Source: an uncultured Bacilli bacterium (GTDB lineage Bacteria; Bacillota_I; Bacilli_A; RF39; UBA660). Taken from it: DNA of 33,517 bases. Below are positions 6,980 to 14,916 of this stretch, piece after piece. Below the pieces are notes generated by a model that was not told where the DNA came from, ran no database searches, and worked only from the letters and a program-made list of their open reading frames with translations. The stretch lies in contig CAJUNG010000013.1 of the NCBI GenBank assembly GCA_910587725.1, forward strand, positions 1 through 33,517, given 5' to 3'. Each line of letters starts with the position of its first letter. Positions within the stretch are counted from its first letter, which is position 1. A program made the position numbers and the translations under genes.

Positions 6980-7552
6980 ATGATGAATCCATTAGACGCT
7001 ATGATGGTTGTAAAAGTATATGAGAGTAGTTTTAACCATTATGCAGGAGAACCTGTAATATTAGGAGCAATTCCCTACGATGAATCTTGGGAAAATTCAC
7101 AAGACCAAAGTATTAAAAATATTTACCATTATGGAAAGCAACAAGGATTAAGATACAAAGTAAAAAAACAAGAAAATGGTTTAAACCAAAGAGTAAATCC
7201 AATTTCAGAATTTACTAAACCAGTAACTGAAGAGGTTAGCAACCAAAGTTTTATGCCTACTACTGGTATAGGTGAACAAGACAGTGAAATATTCAACCCG
7301 ATGACACAAAGTTTTAGTACGACAAACCAAGCTGGAAGAAGAGATGACTTTATTCCTACACCACATCCAGAAACACCTACTATGCCAGTATATGTGGAAC
7401 CAAGTGCAGTGATAGGTACGGATACTGTTGCAAATCCTCAGCAATCCTATTTGGCAGCTGCAGGTACTGGGATGAACCAATATAAGTTCATTCCTGGAGA
7501 ACCAGAAGAGACAAGTTTATCAGAATCCGCAGAAGTTCCGCATACGAGATAA
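6980..7552 (+). CDS. Unknown protein with disordered Pro/Thr/Gln-rich tail
   Basis: AAGGAGG (6967-6973) precedes two adjacent ATGs at 6980 and 6983, and either could be used. The 190-residue product has a small, possibly folded N-terminal part (about 1-55: DAMMVVKVYESSFNHYAGE, then aromatic and Gly-rich residues). After that comes a long stretch low in hydrophobic residues and rich in Pro, Thr, Gln, Asn and Glu (TPHPETPTMP; FIPGEPEETS), probably disordered. There is no signal peptide or membrane segment. The family is not recognised. It has its own consensus promoter and strong ribosome site, so it is probably well expressed. It converges with the small minus-strand gene. Confidence 0.85.
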   Translation: MMNPLDAMMVVKVYESSFNHYAGEPVILGAIPYDESWENSQDQSIKNIYHYGKQQGLRYKVKKQENGLNQRVNPISEFTKPVTEEVSNQSFMPTTGIGEQDSEIFNPMTQSFSTTNQAGRRDDFIPTPHPETPTMPVYVEPSAVIGTDTVANPQQSYLAAAGTGMNQYKFIPGEPEETSLSESAEVPHTR

Positions 7553-7573
7553 GATTCACCGATTATCAAAATG

Positions 7574-7603
7574 AAAAGCCACATATTCGATGTGACTTTT
7601 TTT
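7574..7603 (+). terminator. Terminator between convergent genes
   Basis: AAAAGCCACAT pairs with ATGTGACTTTT with one mismatch and a five-base loop, then seven or more Ts. On the minus strand the tail is a weaker T stretch, but it may also stop the 58-codon gene. Confidence 0.8.
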
Positions 7604-7613
7604 GTTGGAAACT

Positions 7614-7790
7614 CTACGATTTTTCATTTTCTTTGCATAACTCAAAAATTGACGTGAGTCCATTTAGAAGAGTCATAAAGTTTTCCTCAGTAAGGTCAAA
7701 TGGGACATTCATATCAAAAACAGTGGTTACCTTTTCCCCTGAAGGCAGTTTTGCTTCAATAAAAAACTGTTTTCTTTTCTCATCATCCAT
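7614..7790 (-). CDS. Small unknown acidic protein, 58 residues
   Basis: The minus-strand frame opens at ATG (complement of 7788-7790) with AAAGGAGGA a few bases upstream, an excellent ribosome site, and closes at TAG (7614-7616). The product starts MDDEKRKQFFIEAKLPSGE and continues KVTTVFDMNVPFDLTEENF, ending in a helix (LLNGLTSIFELC). It looks like a small soluble alpha/beta protein. A plausible promoter lies upstream and a terminator downstream. It is shorter than many gene-calling limits and may be unannotated. Function unknown. Confidence 0.75.
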   Translation of the reverse strand: MDDEKRKQFFIEAKLPSGEKVTTVFDMNVPFDLTEENFMTLLNGLTSIFELCKENEKS

Positions 7791-7822
7791 TAATTCGTCC
7801 TCCTTTCTTTTTTATATACCTA

Positions 7823-7851
7823 ATTATAATATATCGTTGGCAATAACACAA
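7823..7851 (-). promoter_or_regulatory. Promoter for the 58-codon minus-strand gene
   Basis: On the minus strand TTGTGT and TATAAT (complement of 7823-7828) are 17 bases apart, about 30 bases before the start codon. Confidence 0.6.
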
Positions 7852-7930
7852 CAAGAAAATTAACAAAAAGTTAATAAAAGAAAAACTAAGAACAAAAGAT
7901 GAACACCGAACAAGTACAAAAATGTCGAAA

Positions 7931-7957
7931 TTAGCACTTTAGCTTGACAAGTGCTAA
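7931..7957 (+). promoter_or_regulatory. CIRCE operator (HrcA binding site)
   Basis: TTAGCACTT, nine bases, then AAGTGCTAA: a perfect inverted repeat with the CIRCE layout (consensus TTAGCACTC-N9-GAGTGCTAA). It overlaps the -35 box of the clpB promoter, so bound HrcA would block transcription and heat shock would release it. HrcA itself is not in this window. Confidence 0.95.
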
Positions 7958-7971
7958 AAATAATGTATAAT
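7944..7971 (+). promoter_or_regulatory. clpB sigma-A promoter
   Basis: TTGACA (7944-7949), a 16-base spacer and TATAAT (7966-7971). The -35 box lies inside the CIRCE element. Confidence 0.85.
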
Positions 7972-7995
7972 GATTAAGTGAAAGAGGGGATAAAT

Positions 7996-10101
7996 ATGTA
8001 TCCAAATCAAAATGAAGAACAAGAAAATGTATTAAAAAAATATGGAAGAGAGATTACAGAAGATGCCAGAATCGGTAAAATTGACCCCGTAATTGGAAGA
8101 GATGAAGAGATTCGAAGTATTACGAGAGTACTCTCTAGAAAAACCAAAAATAATCCAGTATTAATTGGGGAACCTGGAGTAGGAAAAACAGCGATTGTCG
8201 AAGGTCTTGCCCTTAGAATTATCAAAGGGGATGTTCCTTCTAGTTTGAAAAACAAAAAAGTTTGGGAATTAGATATGGCTTCTTTAATTGCTGGTGCAAA
8301 ATATCGTGGAGAATTTGAAGAAAGACTCAAAAATGTATTAAATGAGGTAAAAAAATCCGAAGGAGAAATCATCATGTTTATTGATGAAATCCATATGATT
8401 GTAGGAACTGGTGCAGAAGGAGCAATGGACACCTCAAATATTTTAAAGCCACTCTTAGCAAGAGGAGAAATTCATGTCATTGGTGCAACTACACTAAATG
8501 AATATCGAAAATATATTGAAAAAGATGGTGCACTAGAAAGACGGTTCCAAAAAATAAAGGTAGAAGAACCAACCGTAGAAGATGCAATTACGATTTTAAG
8601 AGGACTTAAAGAAAGATTTGAAATTCATCATGGAGTATCAATCCAAGACAAAGCCTTGATTTCAGCAGCAACGATGTCTAATCGCTATATCACCGATAGA
8701 TATTTACCAGATAAGGCAATCGACCTGATTGATGAAGCTTGTGCTACAATTCGCGTACAAATGGATTCTGTTCCGACAGAATTAGATGAACTATCAAGAA
8801 ACATCATGCGTTTAGAAATCGAAAAAGAATCCTTAAAGAAAGAAAAAGATGAACTTTCAAAAAAACGCTTAGAAACAATTAATCAAGAATTAGAAGAAAA
8901 CAAGCAAAAAGAGAAAGAACTAAATGCTAGTTGGAATAAGGAAAAAGACATCAATGAAAAAATTAAAGGAAAGAAGAAAGAAATTGAACGAGCAAAATTC
9001 GAATTAGAAAAAGCAGAAAGCAACTACGATTTAGAAAGTGCTGCTCGCTTAAGACATGGAGATATTCCCAAACTAGAAAAAGAATTAGAAGAATTAAAAA
9101 AGAGTACAGAAAATACACTATTAAGTGATGTTGTTACAGTAGACGATATTGCTAGAGTCATTTCGAAAATGACCAATATTCCGGTTAGTAAATTAGTTAG
9201 TGGAGAAAAAGAAAAATTATTACGATTAAAAGAGAATTTAGAAAAACGCGTCATTGGGCAAGAGAATGCACTAAGCTTAGTGAGTGATGCGATTCTAAGG
9301 AGTAGAAGTGGGATTAAAGACCCAAATCGACCGATTGGTTCATTCCTATTTTTAGGACCGACAGGAGTAGGAAAGACAGAAGTAGCAAGAAGTCTTGCTT
9401 ATGAATTATTTGATGATGAAAAACATATGATTCGCATTGACATGAGTGAGTATATGGAAAAATTCTCTGTTTCTCGTTTAATTGGTGCTCCTCCTGGTTA
9501 TGTTGGATATGATGAAGGTGGAGAATTAACCGAAGCCGTAAGACGTAATCCTTATAGTATTGTTTTATTTGATGAGATAGAAAAAGCACATCCCGATGTA
9601 TTAAATTTACTTCTACAAATTTTAGATGACGGAAGAGTAACAGATTCTAATGGTCGTTTAGTAGACTTTAAAAATACGATTATTATTATGACTTCTAATA
9701 TTGGTAGTGAGCATATCTTAGAAGGAGATACTTCTAAGGTAACAGGAGAGTTAAAAAACTATTTTCGTCCAGAATTTATCAATCGAATCGATGAAGTCGT
9801 CGTATTTAATGCATTAACAGAAGAAAACATTACCAAAATTTTAGATAAAATTATTCATGAAATTGAACTTCGTCTAAAAGATTTAAACATTAAATTAGAA
9901 TTAACAGAAAATGCGAGAAAAATATTAACTGAAGATGGGTATGATATTACGTACGGAGCAAGACCATTAAAAAGAATTGTGAGTCGAAAAATAGAAACTC
10001 CACTTTCTCGGTTGTTAATTGCAAATGAAATAAAATTCGGAGATACATTAATTTTAGATGTTGATAACAATCAAGAGGAAATGATAATTCGAAAGAAGTA
10101 A
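7996..10101 (+). CDS. clpB: ClpB disaggregase lacking the N-terminal domain
   Basis: A 701-residue AAA+ chaperone that pulls aggregated proteins apart with DnaK. AAAGAGGGG precedes ATG 7996, which is preferred to GTG 7978. The first AAA module has Walker A GEPGVGKT (58-65) and Walker B FIDEIH (128-133). The long coiled-coil middle domain (about 250-380) contains SKKRLETINQELEENKQKE and is diagnostic of ClpB rather than ClpC. The second module has GPTGVGKT (454-461) and Walker B with Asp-526/Glu-527. Full-length ClpB has about 860 residues; here the N-terminal repeat domain of about 150 residues is missing, as in the short ClpB isoform and in some Mollicutes. I found no IGF/IGL ClpP-binding loop. 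Regulation is by CIRCE. Confidence 0.93.
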   Translation: MYPNQNEEQENVLKKYGREITEDARIGKIDPVIGRDEEIRSITRVLSRKTKNNPVLIGEPGVGKTAIVEGLALRIIKGDVPSSLKNKKVWELDMASLIAGAKYRGEFEERLKNVLNEVKKSEGEIIMFIDEIHMIVGTGAEGAMDTSNILKPLLARGEIHVIGATTLNEYRKYIEKDGALERRFQKIKVEEPTVEDAITILRGLKERFEIHHGVSIQDKALISAATMSNRYITDRYLPDKAIDLIDEACATIRVQMDSVPTELDELSRNIMRLEIEKESLKKEKDELSKKRLETINQELEENKQKEKELNASWNKEKDINEKIKGKKKEIERAKFELEKAESNYDLESAARLRHGDIPKLEKELEELKKSTENTLLSDVVTVDDIARVISKMTNIPVSKLVSGEKEKLLRLKENLEKRVIGQENALSLVSDAILRSRSGIKDPNRPIGSFLFLGPTGVGKTEVARSLAYELFDDEKHMIRIDMSEYMEKFSVSRLIGAPPGYVGYDEGGELTEAVRRNPYSIVLFDEIEKAHPDVLNLLLQILDDGRVTDSNGRLVDFKNTIIIMTSNIGSEHILEGDTSKVTGELKNYFRPEFINRIDEVVVFNALTEENITKILDKIIHEIELRLKDLNIKLELTENARKILTEDGYDITYGARPLKRIVSRKIETPLSRLLIANEIKFGDTLILDVDNNQEEMIIRKK

Positions 10102-10106
10102 AACTG

Positions 10107-10133
10107 AAAAACTGCTAGAAAAGGCAGTTTTTT
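10107..10133 (+). terminator. clpB terminator
   Basis: Nine-bp stem AAAAACTGC/GCAGTTTTT with an eight-base loop and a T run. Confidence 0.9.
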
Positions 10134-10193
10134 CTTTACTGAATTAAGATAAAAATATATTCACATCGATTGTGGAAAATTTCGAAAAAATGT

Positions 10194-10222
10194 TTGACAT
10201 CTCAAAGAAAGAAGAATATAAT
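10194..10222 (+). promoter_or_regulatory. Sigma-A promoter for the 10246 gene
   Basis: Perfect TTGACA (10194-10199), 17-base spacer, perfect TATAAT (10217-10222). Confidence 0.9.
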
Positions 10223-10245
10223 AGAAAATCAAAAGAGGGGATTTT

Positions 10246-10731
10246 ATGGAAAGAAGAATAGAGGCAAGCCAAAGTAATCATTACCTCATTGGACTACTTT
10301 ACCAATTGTGCAGTGATGTAATTAGTCAAACACTAGCACTAAGTGATAAAGATTTAGAATTAATTTTCGTTACCAAGAATTCCTATCATGTCAAATACAA
10401 GGAGATAGAATTTGATTTTTCTATGGTTAAGGATAGATGCGATAAAACATCCTCTTTTCGCTTGGTTTCTTTAAAATTTCACGAAAAGTATCCGATGGTA
10501 AAGAAATATTGGACGGAAGGTAGTACTTTAATTGTCGGATATGTGAACTCTTGCTTAGAAAATAGTAAAGTACTAAATAGCTGGATTGAAGTTGATGATG
10601 AGAATATAATCATCGATATTAATCGCAACCTGATGATGAAAAAAGAAGAATATGACCTTATTTTTGCACCGCAGATACTCCTTCGCCAAACAAAGGAAAT
10701 CAAAAAAAGTTATCAGAAGCAAATTGGGTGA
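10246..10731 (+). CDS. Unknown 161-residue cytoplasmic protein
   Basis: AAAGAGGGG precedes ATG 10246. The product has no signal peptide or membrane segment and seems to be a compact alpha/beta protein. Residues about 101-129 (VGYVNSCLEN then LNSWIEVDDENIIIDINR) resemble the Cys/His/Asp layout of transglutaminase-like or papain-like folds, in which HxWVE and IID strands follow the catalytic cysteine. Here asparagine stands where His would be expected, so a catalytic role is doubtful and the match may be chance. It has a consensus promoter and ends in TGA. The promoter of the next operon overlaps its stop codon. Confidence 0.85.
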   Translation: MERRIEASQSNHYLIGLLYQLCSDVISQTLALSDKDLELIFVTKNSYHVKYKEIEFDFSMVKDRCDKTSSFRLVSLKFHEKYPMVKKYWTEGSTLIVGYVNSCLENSKVLNSWIEVDDENIIIDINRNLMMKKEEYDLIFAPQILLRQTKEIKKSYQKQIG

Positions 10732-10733
10732 CT

Positions 10734-10763
10734 TTGACAAAGAAGATAGCCCTTTGATATAAT
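10734..10763 (+). promoter_or_regulatory. Promoter of the P-type ATPase homologue-fhs-tsaC operon
   Basis: TTGACA (10734-10739), an 18-base spacer and TATAAT (10758-10763), starting three bases after the preceding stop. Confidence 0.85.
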
Positions 10764-10792
10764 AAATAAGTAATCATGAAAGGGGGATAAAC

Positions 10793-12547
10793 ATGAATCA
10801 TAACCATGAAACAATAACCAATGAAAAACTAAATTCCTCTATGCAGAAATTTCTCATTGCTTTAATGATATATATTTGTGCACTAGTGATTCAAAAACCC
10901 TTTCTTTATGTAAATATATTAAAAATAATTTCTACGGTACTCTTAATGGGGGGCTTTCTTTTGCAAATATTAAGCAAAAAAAGAAAAGAAATACCGTTTG
11001 AAGAAACTTTAATCATTTTTGCCATTATCCTATTTTTACTCCTTGGAAGAATTGAAGAGTCCACACTATCTGCTTGTCTTTTTTATTTAAAAAAAATGAG
11101 CGATAATCAAAGTAAAAATTCTGTGGTTCAACAAAATAAAAAAGGAGTCAAAAAAGGACAAATAAAAACCTTAAAAAAGGGGGAAATTCTTTTCTTTGAT
11201 GGAATTTTAAAAATGCCAAAAGCATACTTTTTGAATGAGAAGCAACAAAAAATTGTGGTAAAAAATGAAGGAGAAATAAAAGCTGGTTATCAATGCTTAA
11301 CTAAACTAGCGAAAATAGAAGTAAAAAGACCTTATAAAAATACCGAATATGCAACCTTTGAAAAAAAGAAAAATGAACTTGAACAAACATTGTCAAAACA
11401 AGAAGAAAATATTTTGAATTTGACTGCGTTACTACAAAAAATCGTCGTGTTTTCAACCATAGGCATCAATTTAGTAGCACTCTCAACAGGGAATTATCAA
11501 GCTAGCGATTTACCTAACTCTATTTTAATTATTGTTCTTATCTTTACTATAAATCCCTTTCAGATGATTTTACTTCTTCTGAAAAATGTACCAATTCAAC
11601 TATTAAAGGAACAAATTATTGTAAATGATAAAGATAAATTATATGAAATTTGTAAGATAAAAAATTATTTATTTGAAAAGACCAAAACACTAACCGTAGG
11701 AGAGTTTCGAATTACAGAAATTGATTCCGAAAATCCAGAAGAACTTTTATATTATTTAAACTACGGTCTTCATTACACCAATCATCCGATAAAAAGATTA
11801 GTAGAAAAATATCAGAAAATAGAAATTATAGAAAAAAAGATAAAATCATATGAGTTGCATGAAAATCGGGGGATTACCTATAAAATTGATGGTAAAAAAA
11901 TACATCTTGGCACGCTCGTATTTATGAAAGAAAACAAAATAGAAATAGAACAAAACTTAAATATTGGGACGATTATTTATGTTGCTGTAGATAAAGTGGG
12001 AATTGGAAGCATCGTGATTTCTGATGGAATTAAGTATGCCACTAAAGTCGCAATCGGCGAATTAAAAAAAGAAACCAATGCTCATTTGGCAATTCTTTCT
12101 AGTGATAATGAAAGAATTGTTAGTGCAATTGGAAAAGAACTTGAAATAAAAGATAAATATTCAAACTTAACCGTGGAAGAAAAAAAATTCTGGATTCGTT
12201 ATATTAAACAAAAGCATAAAGGAAAAACTGCCCTTATCGCTTCTTCCTTGCTAGACAAAGAATTATATAAAGAAGTAGATGTTACGGTAATCTTGATAGA
12301 TACGTTAAAAAACGTAGAAAAATATGGGGATATTTATTTACTAGGCTGCGATATGACGAAATTGATGAGCGTGTATTATAAAATCAAAGAAATGCGAAAG
12401 ACAAAGAATTTATATCTGTTTTCTTCTATCATCCTACTACTTCTTATGGCGATTTTAATTGGTATCGAAAGTTTGCCACTATGGGTAATCATCATCATTT
12501 GGTGGATTTTAGAAATAATAAAAAATAAATTAAGAGAGGAGATATAA
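10793..12547 (+). CDS. Degenerate P1B-type ATPase homologue (probable pseudoenzyme)
   Basis: A 584-residue polytopic membrane protein with the layout of heavy-metal P1B ATPases. It has three N-terminal membrane segments (about 19-85), an actuator-like domain (130-175), two segments around residues 213-265 with NPF (254-256) where transporters have CPC, a cytoplasmic P/N-domain part (280-540) and two C-terminal segments. The phosphorylation motif DKTGTLTxG reads EKTKTLTVG (295-303), so the phosphate-accepting Asp is Glu. TGES reads LNEK (147-150), TGDN reads SSDN (436-439), and GDGxND reads ASSLLD (483-488). The HP motif remains (331-332). With these changes ion pumping is unlikely. Promoter, AAGGGGG ribosome site and frame are intact, which argues for a retained non-catalytic role. 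Its stop lies one base before the fhs start. Confidence 0.85.
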   Translation: MNHNHETITNEKLNSSMQKFLIALMIYICALVIQKPFLYVNILKIISTVLLMGGFLLQILSKKRKEIPFEETLIIFAIILFLLLGRIEESTLSACLFYLKKMSDNQSKNSVVQQNKKGVKKGQIKTLKKGEILFFDGILKMPKAYFLNEKQQKIVVKNEGEIKAGYQCLTKLAKIEVKRPYKNTEYATFEKKKNELEQTLSKQEENILNLTALLQKIVVFSTIGINLVALSTGNYQASDLPNSILIIVLIFTINPFQMILLLLKNVPIQLLKEQIIVNDKDKLYEICKIKNYLFEKTKTLTVGEFRITEIDSENPEELLYYLNYGLHYTNHPIKRLVEKYQKIEIIEKKIKSYELHENRGITYKIDGKKIHLGTLVFMKENKIEIEQNLNIGTIIYVAVDKVGIGSIVISDGIKYATKVAIGELKKETNAHLAILSSDNERIVSAIGKELEIKDKYSNLTVEEKKFWIRYIKQKHKGKTALIASSLLDKELYKEVDVTVILIDTLKNVEKYGDIYLLGCDMTKLMSVYYKIKEMRKTKNLYLFSSIILLLLMAILIGIESLPLWVIIIIWWILEIIKNKLREEI

Positions 12548-12548
12548 A

Positions 12549-14114
12549 ATGACAGATATTGAAATTGCAAGAAGTAAAGAAATGTTACCAATCATAGAAG
12601 TAGCAAAAAAAATAGGAATACAAGAATCCCTTGAACCCTATGGAAAATACAAAGCAAAAATAGAAAATCAGAGTATTCAAGCAAAAGAGGGGAAACTAAT
12701 TTTAGTTACCGCAACCAATCCAACGCCATTTGGTGAAGGAAAAACAACCGTCAGTATCGGTTTATTAGACGCTTTATGCAAGCTAGGAAAAAGAGCAGGA
12801 GCAGCACTAAGAGAACCCTCTCTTGGACCAGTTTTTGGATTAAAAGGCGGTGCAACCGGTGGGGGGTATGCCCAAGTTGTACCAATGGAAGAGATTAATC
12901 TTCATTTTACAGGAGACTTCCATGCCATCACTTCTGCTAACAACCTATTAGCAAGTGCAATTGATAACCACATATTTCAAGGAAATTCACTAGGAATCCA
13001 AGAAGTAAGATTTAAGCGATGCCTAGACTTAAATGAACGAGCATTAAGAAGAGTAACTTTAGAAAATAGAGAAGAAAACTTTCAAATTACCGCTGCAAGT
13101 GAAGTCATGACCGTATTTTGTATTGCTAGTGATTTAAAAGATTTAGAACGACGACTTGGAGAAATCATCATCGGTTATAACAAAAATCATGAGGAAATTT
13201 ATGCGAAAGACTTAAATGTACAAGGAGCGATGACAGTTCTTTTAAAAGAGGCATTTAAGCCAAATCTTGTTCAGACACTAGAGAATAATCCGGTAATTTT
13301 ACACGGAGGACCATTTGCCAATATTTCTCTTGGATGCAATAGTATTAAAGCCACCAAAACAGCACTAAATCTTTTTGATTATGTTGTCACAGAAGCAGGA
13401 TTCGGCTCTGACCTTGGAGCAGAAAAATTTCTAGATATTAAATGTAGAAAAGCAAATATCAAACCAAGTGCCATCGTTCTCGTTACGACAATTAAGGCAC
13501 TAGAATATAATGGTGGATTGGATAATTTAGAAGCCCACATCGAAAATTTACAAAAATTTGGTACGAACTTGATTGTTGTGCTCAATAAGTATGATACCGA
13601 TACAGAAGAACAAGTAGAAAAAGTAGAAGCCTTCTGTAACGAAAAGCAGGTTCCTTTTAGCATTACCACATCCTACAAAGATGGTGGAGAAGGAAGTATA
13701 GATTTAGCCAATAAAGTTTTAACGTTAATAAAAGAAGAAAAAGAAACACAATTCCTATATGACCTAGAAGAAAGTTTAGAAGAAAAGTTAGCACATTTGG
13801 CAAAAGAAATCTATCATGCAAGAGATATTCACTATGAAGAAAAAGCCAAAGAAAAAATAAAGAATTTAAAATCCTCAATGAAGAAATATCCTATCTGTGT
13901 TGCTAAAACACCAGCTTCTCTATCGGATGATGCGAAAAAATTAGGATACCCAAAAGATTTTACAATCACCGTAAGAGATATTGACGTTTTGAATGGTTCT
14001 GAAATGATTGTCGTTTATTTAAATAATATTTTAACAATGCCAGGCCTTCCTAAATGTGCAAACTACGAAAAAATTAAATTAGATGAAGAAGAAAGAATAG
14101 AAGGTATTTTCTAG
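12549..14114 (+). CDS. fhs: Formate-tetrahydrofolate ligase
   Basis: Catalyses ATP-dependent formation of 10-formyl-THF from formate and THF, feeding purine synthesis and initiator tRNA formylation. The nucleotide loop TPFGEGKTT (59-67) and the following EPSLGPVFGLKGGATGGG stretch are characteristic. HFTGDFHAITSANNLLAS and VTEAGFGSDLGAEKF also match the family. The protein has 521 residues against about 556 usually, with the shortfall scattered and the C terminus (MPGLPKCANYEKI) present. GAGAGGAG precedes ATG 12549. It begins one base after the stop of the P-type ATPase homologue, so the two are probably translationally coupled. tsaC follows after 15 bases. Confidence 0.97.
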   Translation: MTDIEIARSKEMLPIIEVAKKIGIQESLEPYGKYKAKIENQSIQAKEGKLILVTATNPTPFGEGKTTVSIGLLDALCKLGKRAGAALREPSLGPVFGLKGGATGGGYAQVVPMEEINLHFTGDFHAITSANNLLASAIDNHIFQGNSLGIQEVRFKRCLDLNERALRRVTLENREENFQITAASEVMTVFCIASDLKDLERRLGEIIIGYNKNHEEIYAKDLNVQGAMTVLLKEAFKPNLVQTLENNPVILHGGPFANISLGCNSIKATKTALNLFDYVVTEAGFGSDLGAEKFLDIKCRKANIKPSAIVLVTTIKALEYNGGLDNLEAHIENLQKFGTNLIVVLNKYDTDTEEQVEKVEAFCNEKQVPFSITTSYKDGGEGSIDLANKVLTLIKEEKETQFLYDLEESLEEKLAHLAKEIYHARDIHYEEKAKEKIKNLKSSMKKYPICVAKTPASLSDDAKKLGYPKDFTITVRDIDVLNGSEMIVVYLNNILTMPGLPKCANYEKIKLDEEERIEGIF

Positions 14115-14129
14115 AATAAATGAGGTTTA

Positions 14130-14783
14130 ATGATGACGAAACATATTAAAGAAAAAGATATTGATAATGACATGCTTTTAGAAATATCCCAAGCAATTAA
14201 ACAAGGAAAAATTGTCGTATTCAAAACGGACACAGTTTATGGAATGGGAGCAAATGCCTTTGACGAAAAAGCCTGTAAAAGAATTTATGAAATCAAAGAT
14301 AGACCACTAAATAAACCATTAATCGTATTAATTTCAGATATTTCAATGCTAAAAGAACTCGTAGAGGAAATCAGTCCAATAGAGCAAAAGTTAATCGATA
14401 CTTTCTGGCCAGGACCATTAACGATAAAATTTAGAAAAAAGAAAAATGTCTTGCCAGAAATCATATCATCGAAAGATGAATGCGTTACGTTTCGTCTCAT
14501 CCAAAATGGGCTCGCTTATCATTTGGCAAAAATGGCAAATGTTCCTATTGTTGCTCCTAGTGCGAACCTTTCTGGAAGTCCAACGGGAAGTAAGATTAAA
14601 AATGTCATCCATGAATTAGATGGAAAAGTCGATTATCTAATCGATAGTGGAGATATCCATAATGATGCGACTTCTACAATCGTTCAAGTCAGTGATGAAA
14701 AAGTAATTATCCTAAGAGAAGGCATCATAAAGCAAGAAAAAATCGAAGAAATTGCACCAGTAAAAACCTTGACTGAGGCGTAA
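14130..14783 (+). CDS. tsaC: Threonylcarbamoyl-AMP synthase (TsaC/YrdC type)
   Basis: Makes threonylcarbamoyl-AMP from threonine, bicarbonate and ATP, the first step of tRNA t6A37 modification. The 217-residue product is a single YrdC domain with KTDTVYGMGAN (32-42), KDRP (56-59) and PIVAPSANLSGSPTGS. It lacks the extra C-terminal Sua5 domain of the longer form (about 340 residues). GAGG precedes tandem ATGs at 14130 and 14133. It is the last gene of its operon and is followed by a strong terminator. In other Firmicutes this gene has varied neighbours; the link to fhs here may be only positional. Confidence 0.93.
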   Translation: MMTKHIKEKDIDNDMLLEISQAIKQGKIVVFKTDTVYGMGANAFDEKACKRIYEIKDRPLNKPLIVLISDISMLKELVEEISPIEQKLIDTFWPGPLTIKFRKKKNVLPEIISSKDECVTFRLIQNGLAYHLAKMANVPIVAPSANLSGSPTGSKIKNVIHELDGKVDYLIDSGDIHNDATSTIVQVSDEKVIILREGIIKQEKIEEIAPVKTLTEA

Positions 14784-14803
14784 ATCGAGAACAAAAAGTA
14801 AAG

Positions 14804-14837
14804 AAAAAGGCAGTCATTTCGCGTAACTGCCTTTTTT
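14804..14837 (+). terminator. Terminator of the fhs-tsaC operon
   Basis: Eleven-bp perfect stem AAAAAGGCAGT/ACTGCCTTTTT, 11-base loop, T run. Confidence 0.92.
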
Positions 14838-14883
14838 CTTTGTGTCTAAAAACGTCAAGTTCTAGTAAAAATAATAAATTTTG

Positions 14884-14892
14884 TGATATACT
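14884..14892 (+). promoter_or_regulatory. Extended -10 promoter of the pgk operon
   Basis: TGATATACT gives a TGn extension plus TATACT (14887-14892), 25 bases before pgk. No good -35 box is seen. Confidence 0.6.
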
Positions 14893-14916
14893 AAAACTAG
14901 AAGAAGGTAGAAGATA

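Noticed and set aside
7633..7863. A 76-codon plus-strand frame over the 58-codon gene
   Set aside because: No ribosome site, and the minus strand carries the better start, promoter and composition.
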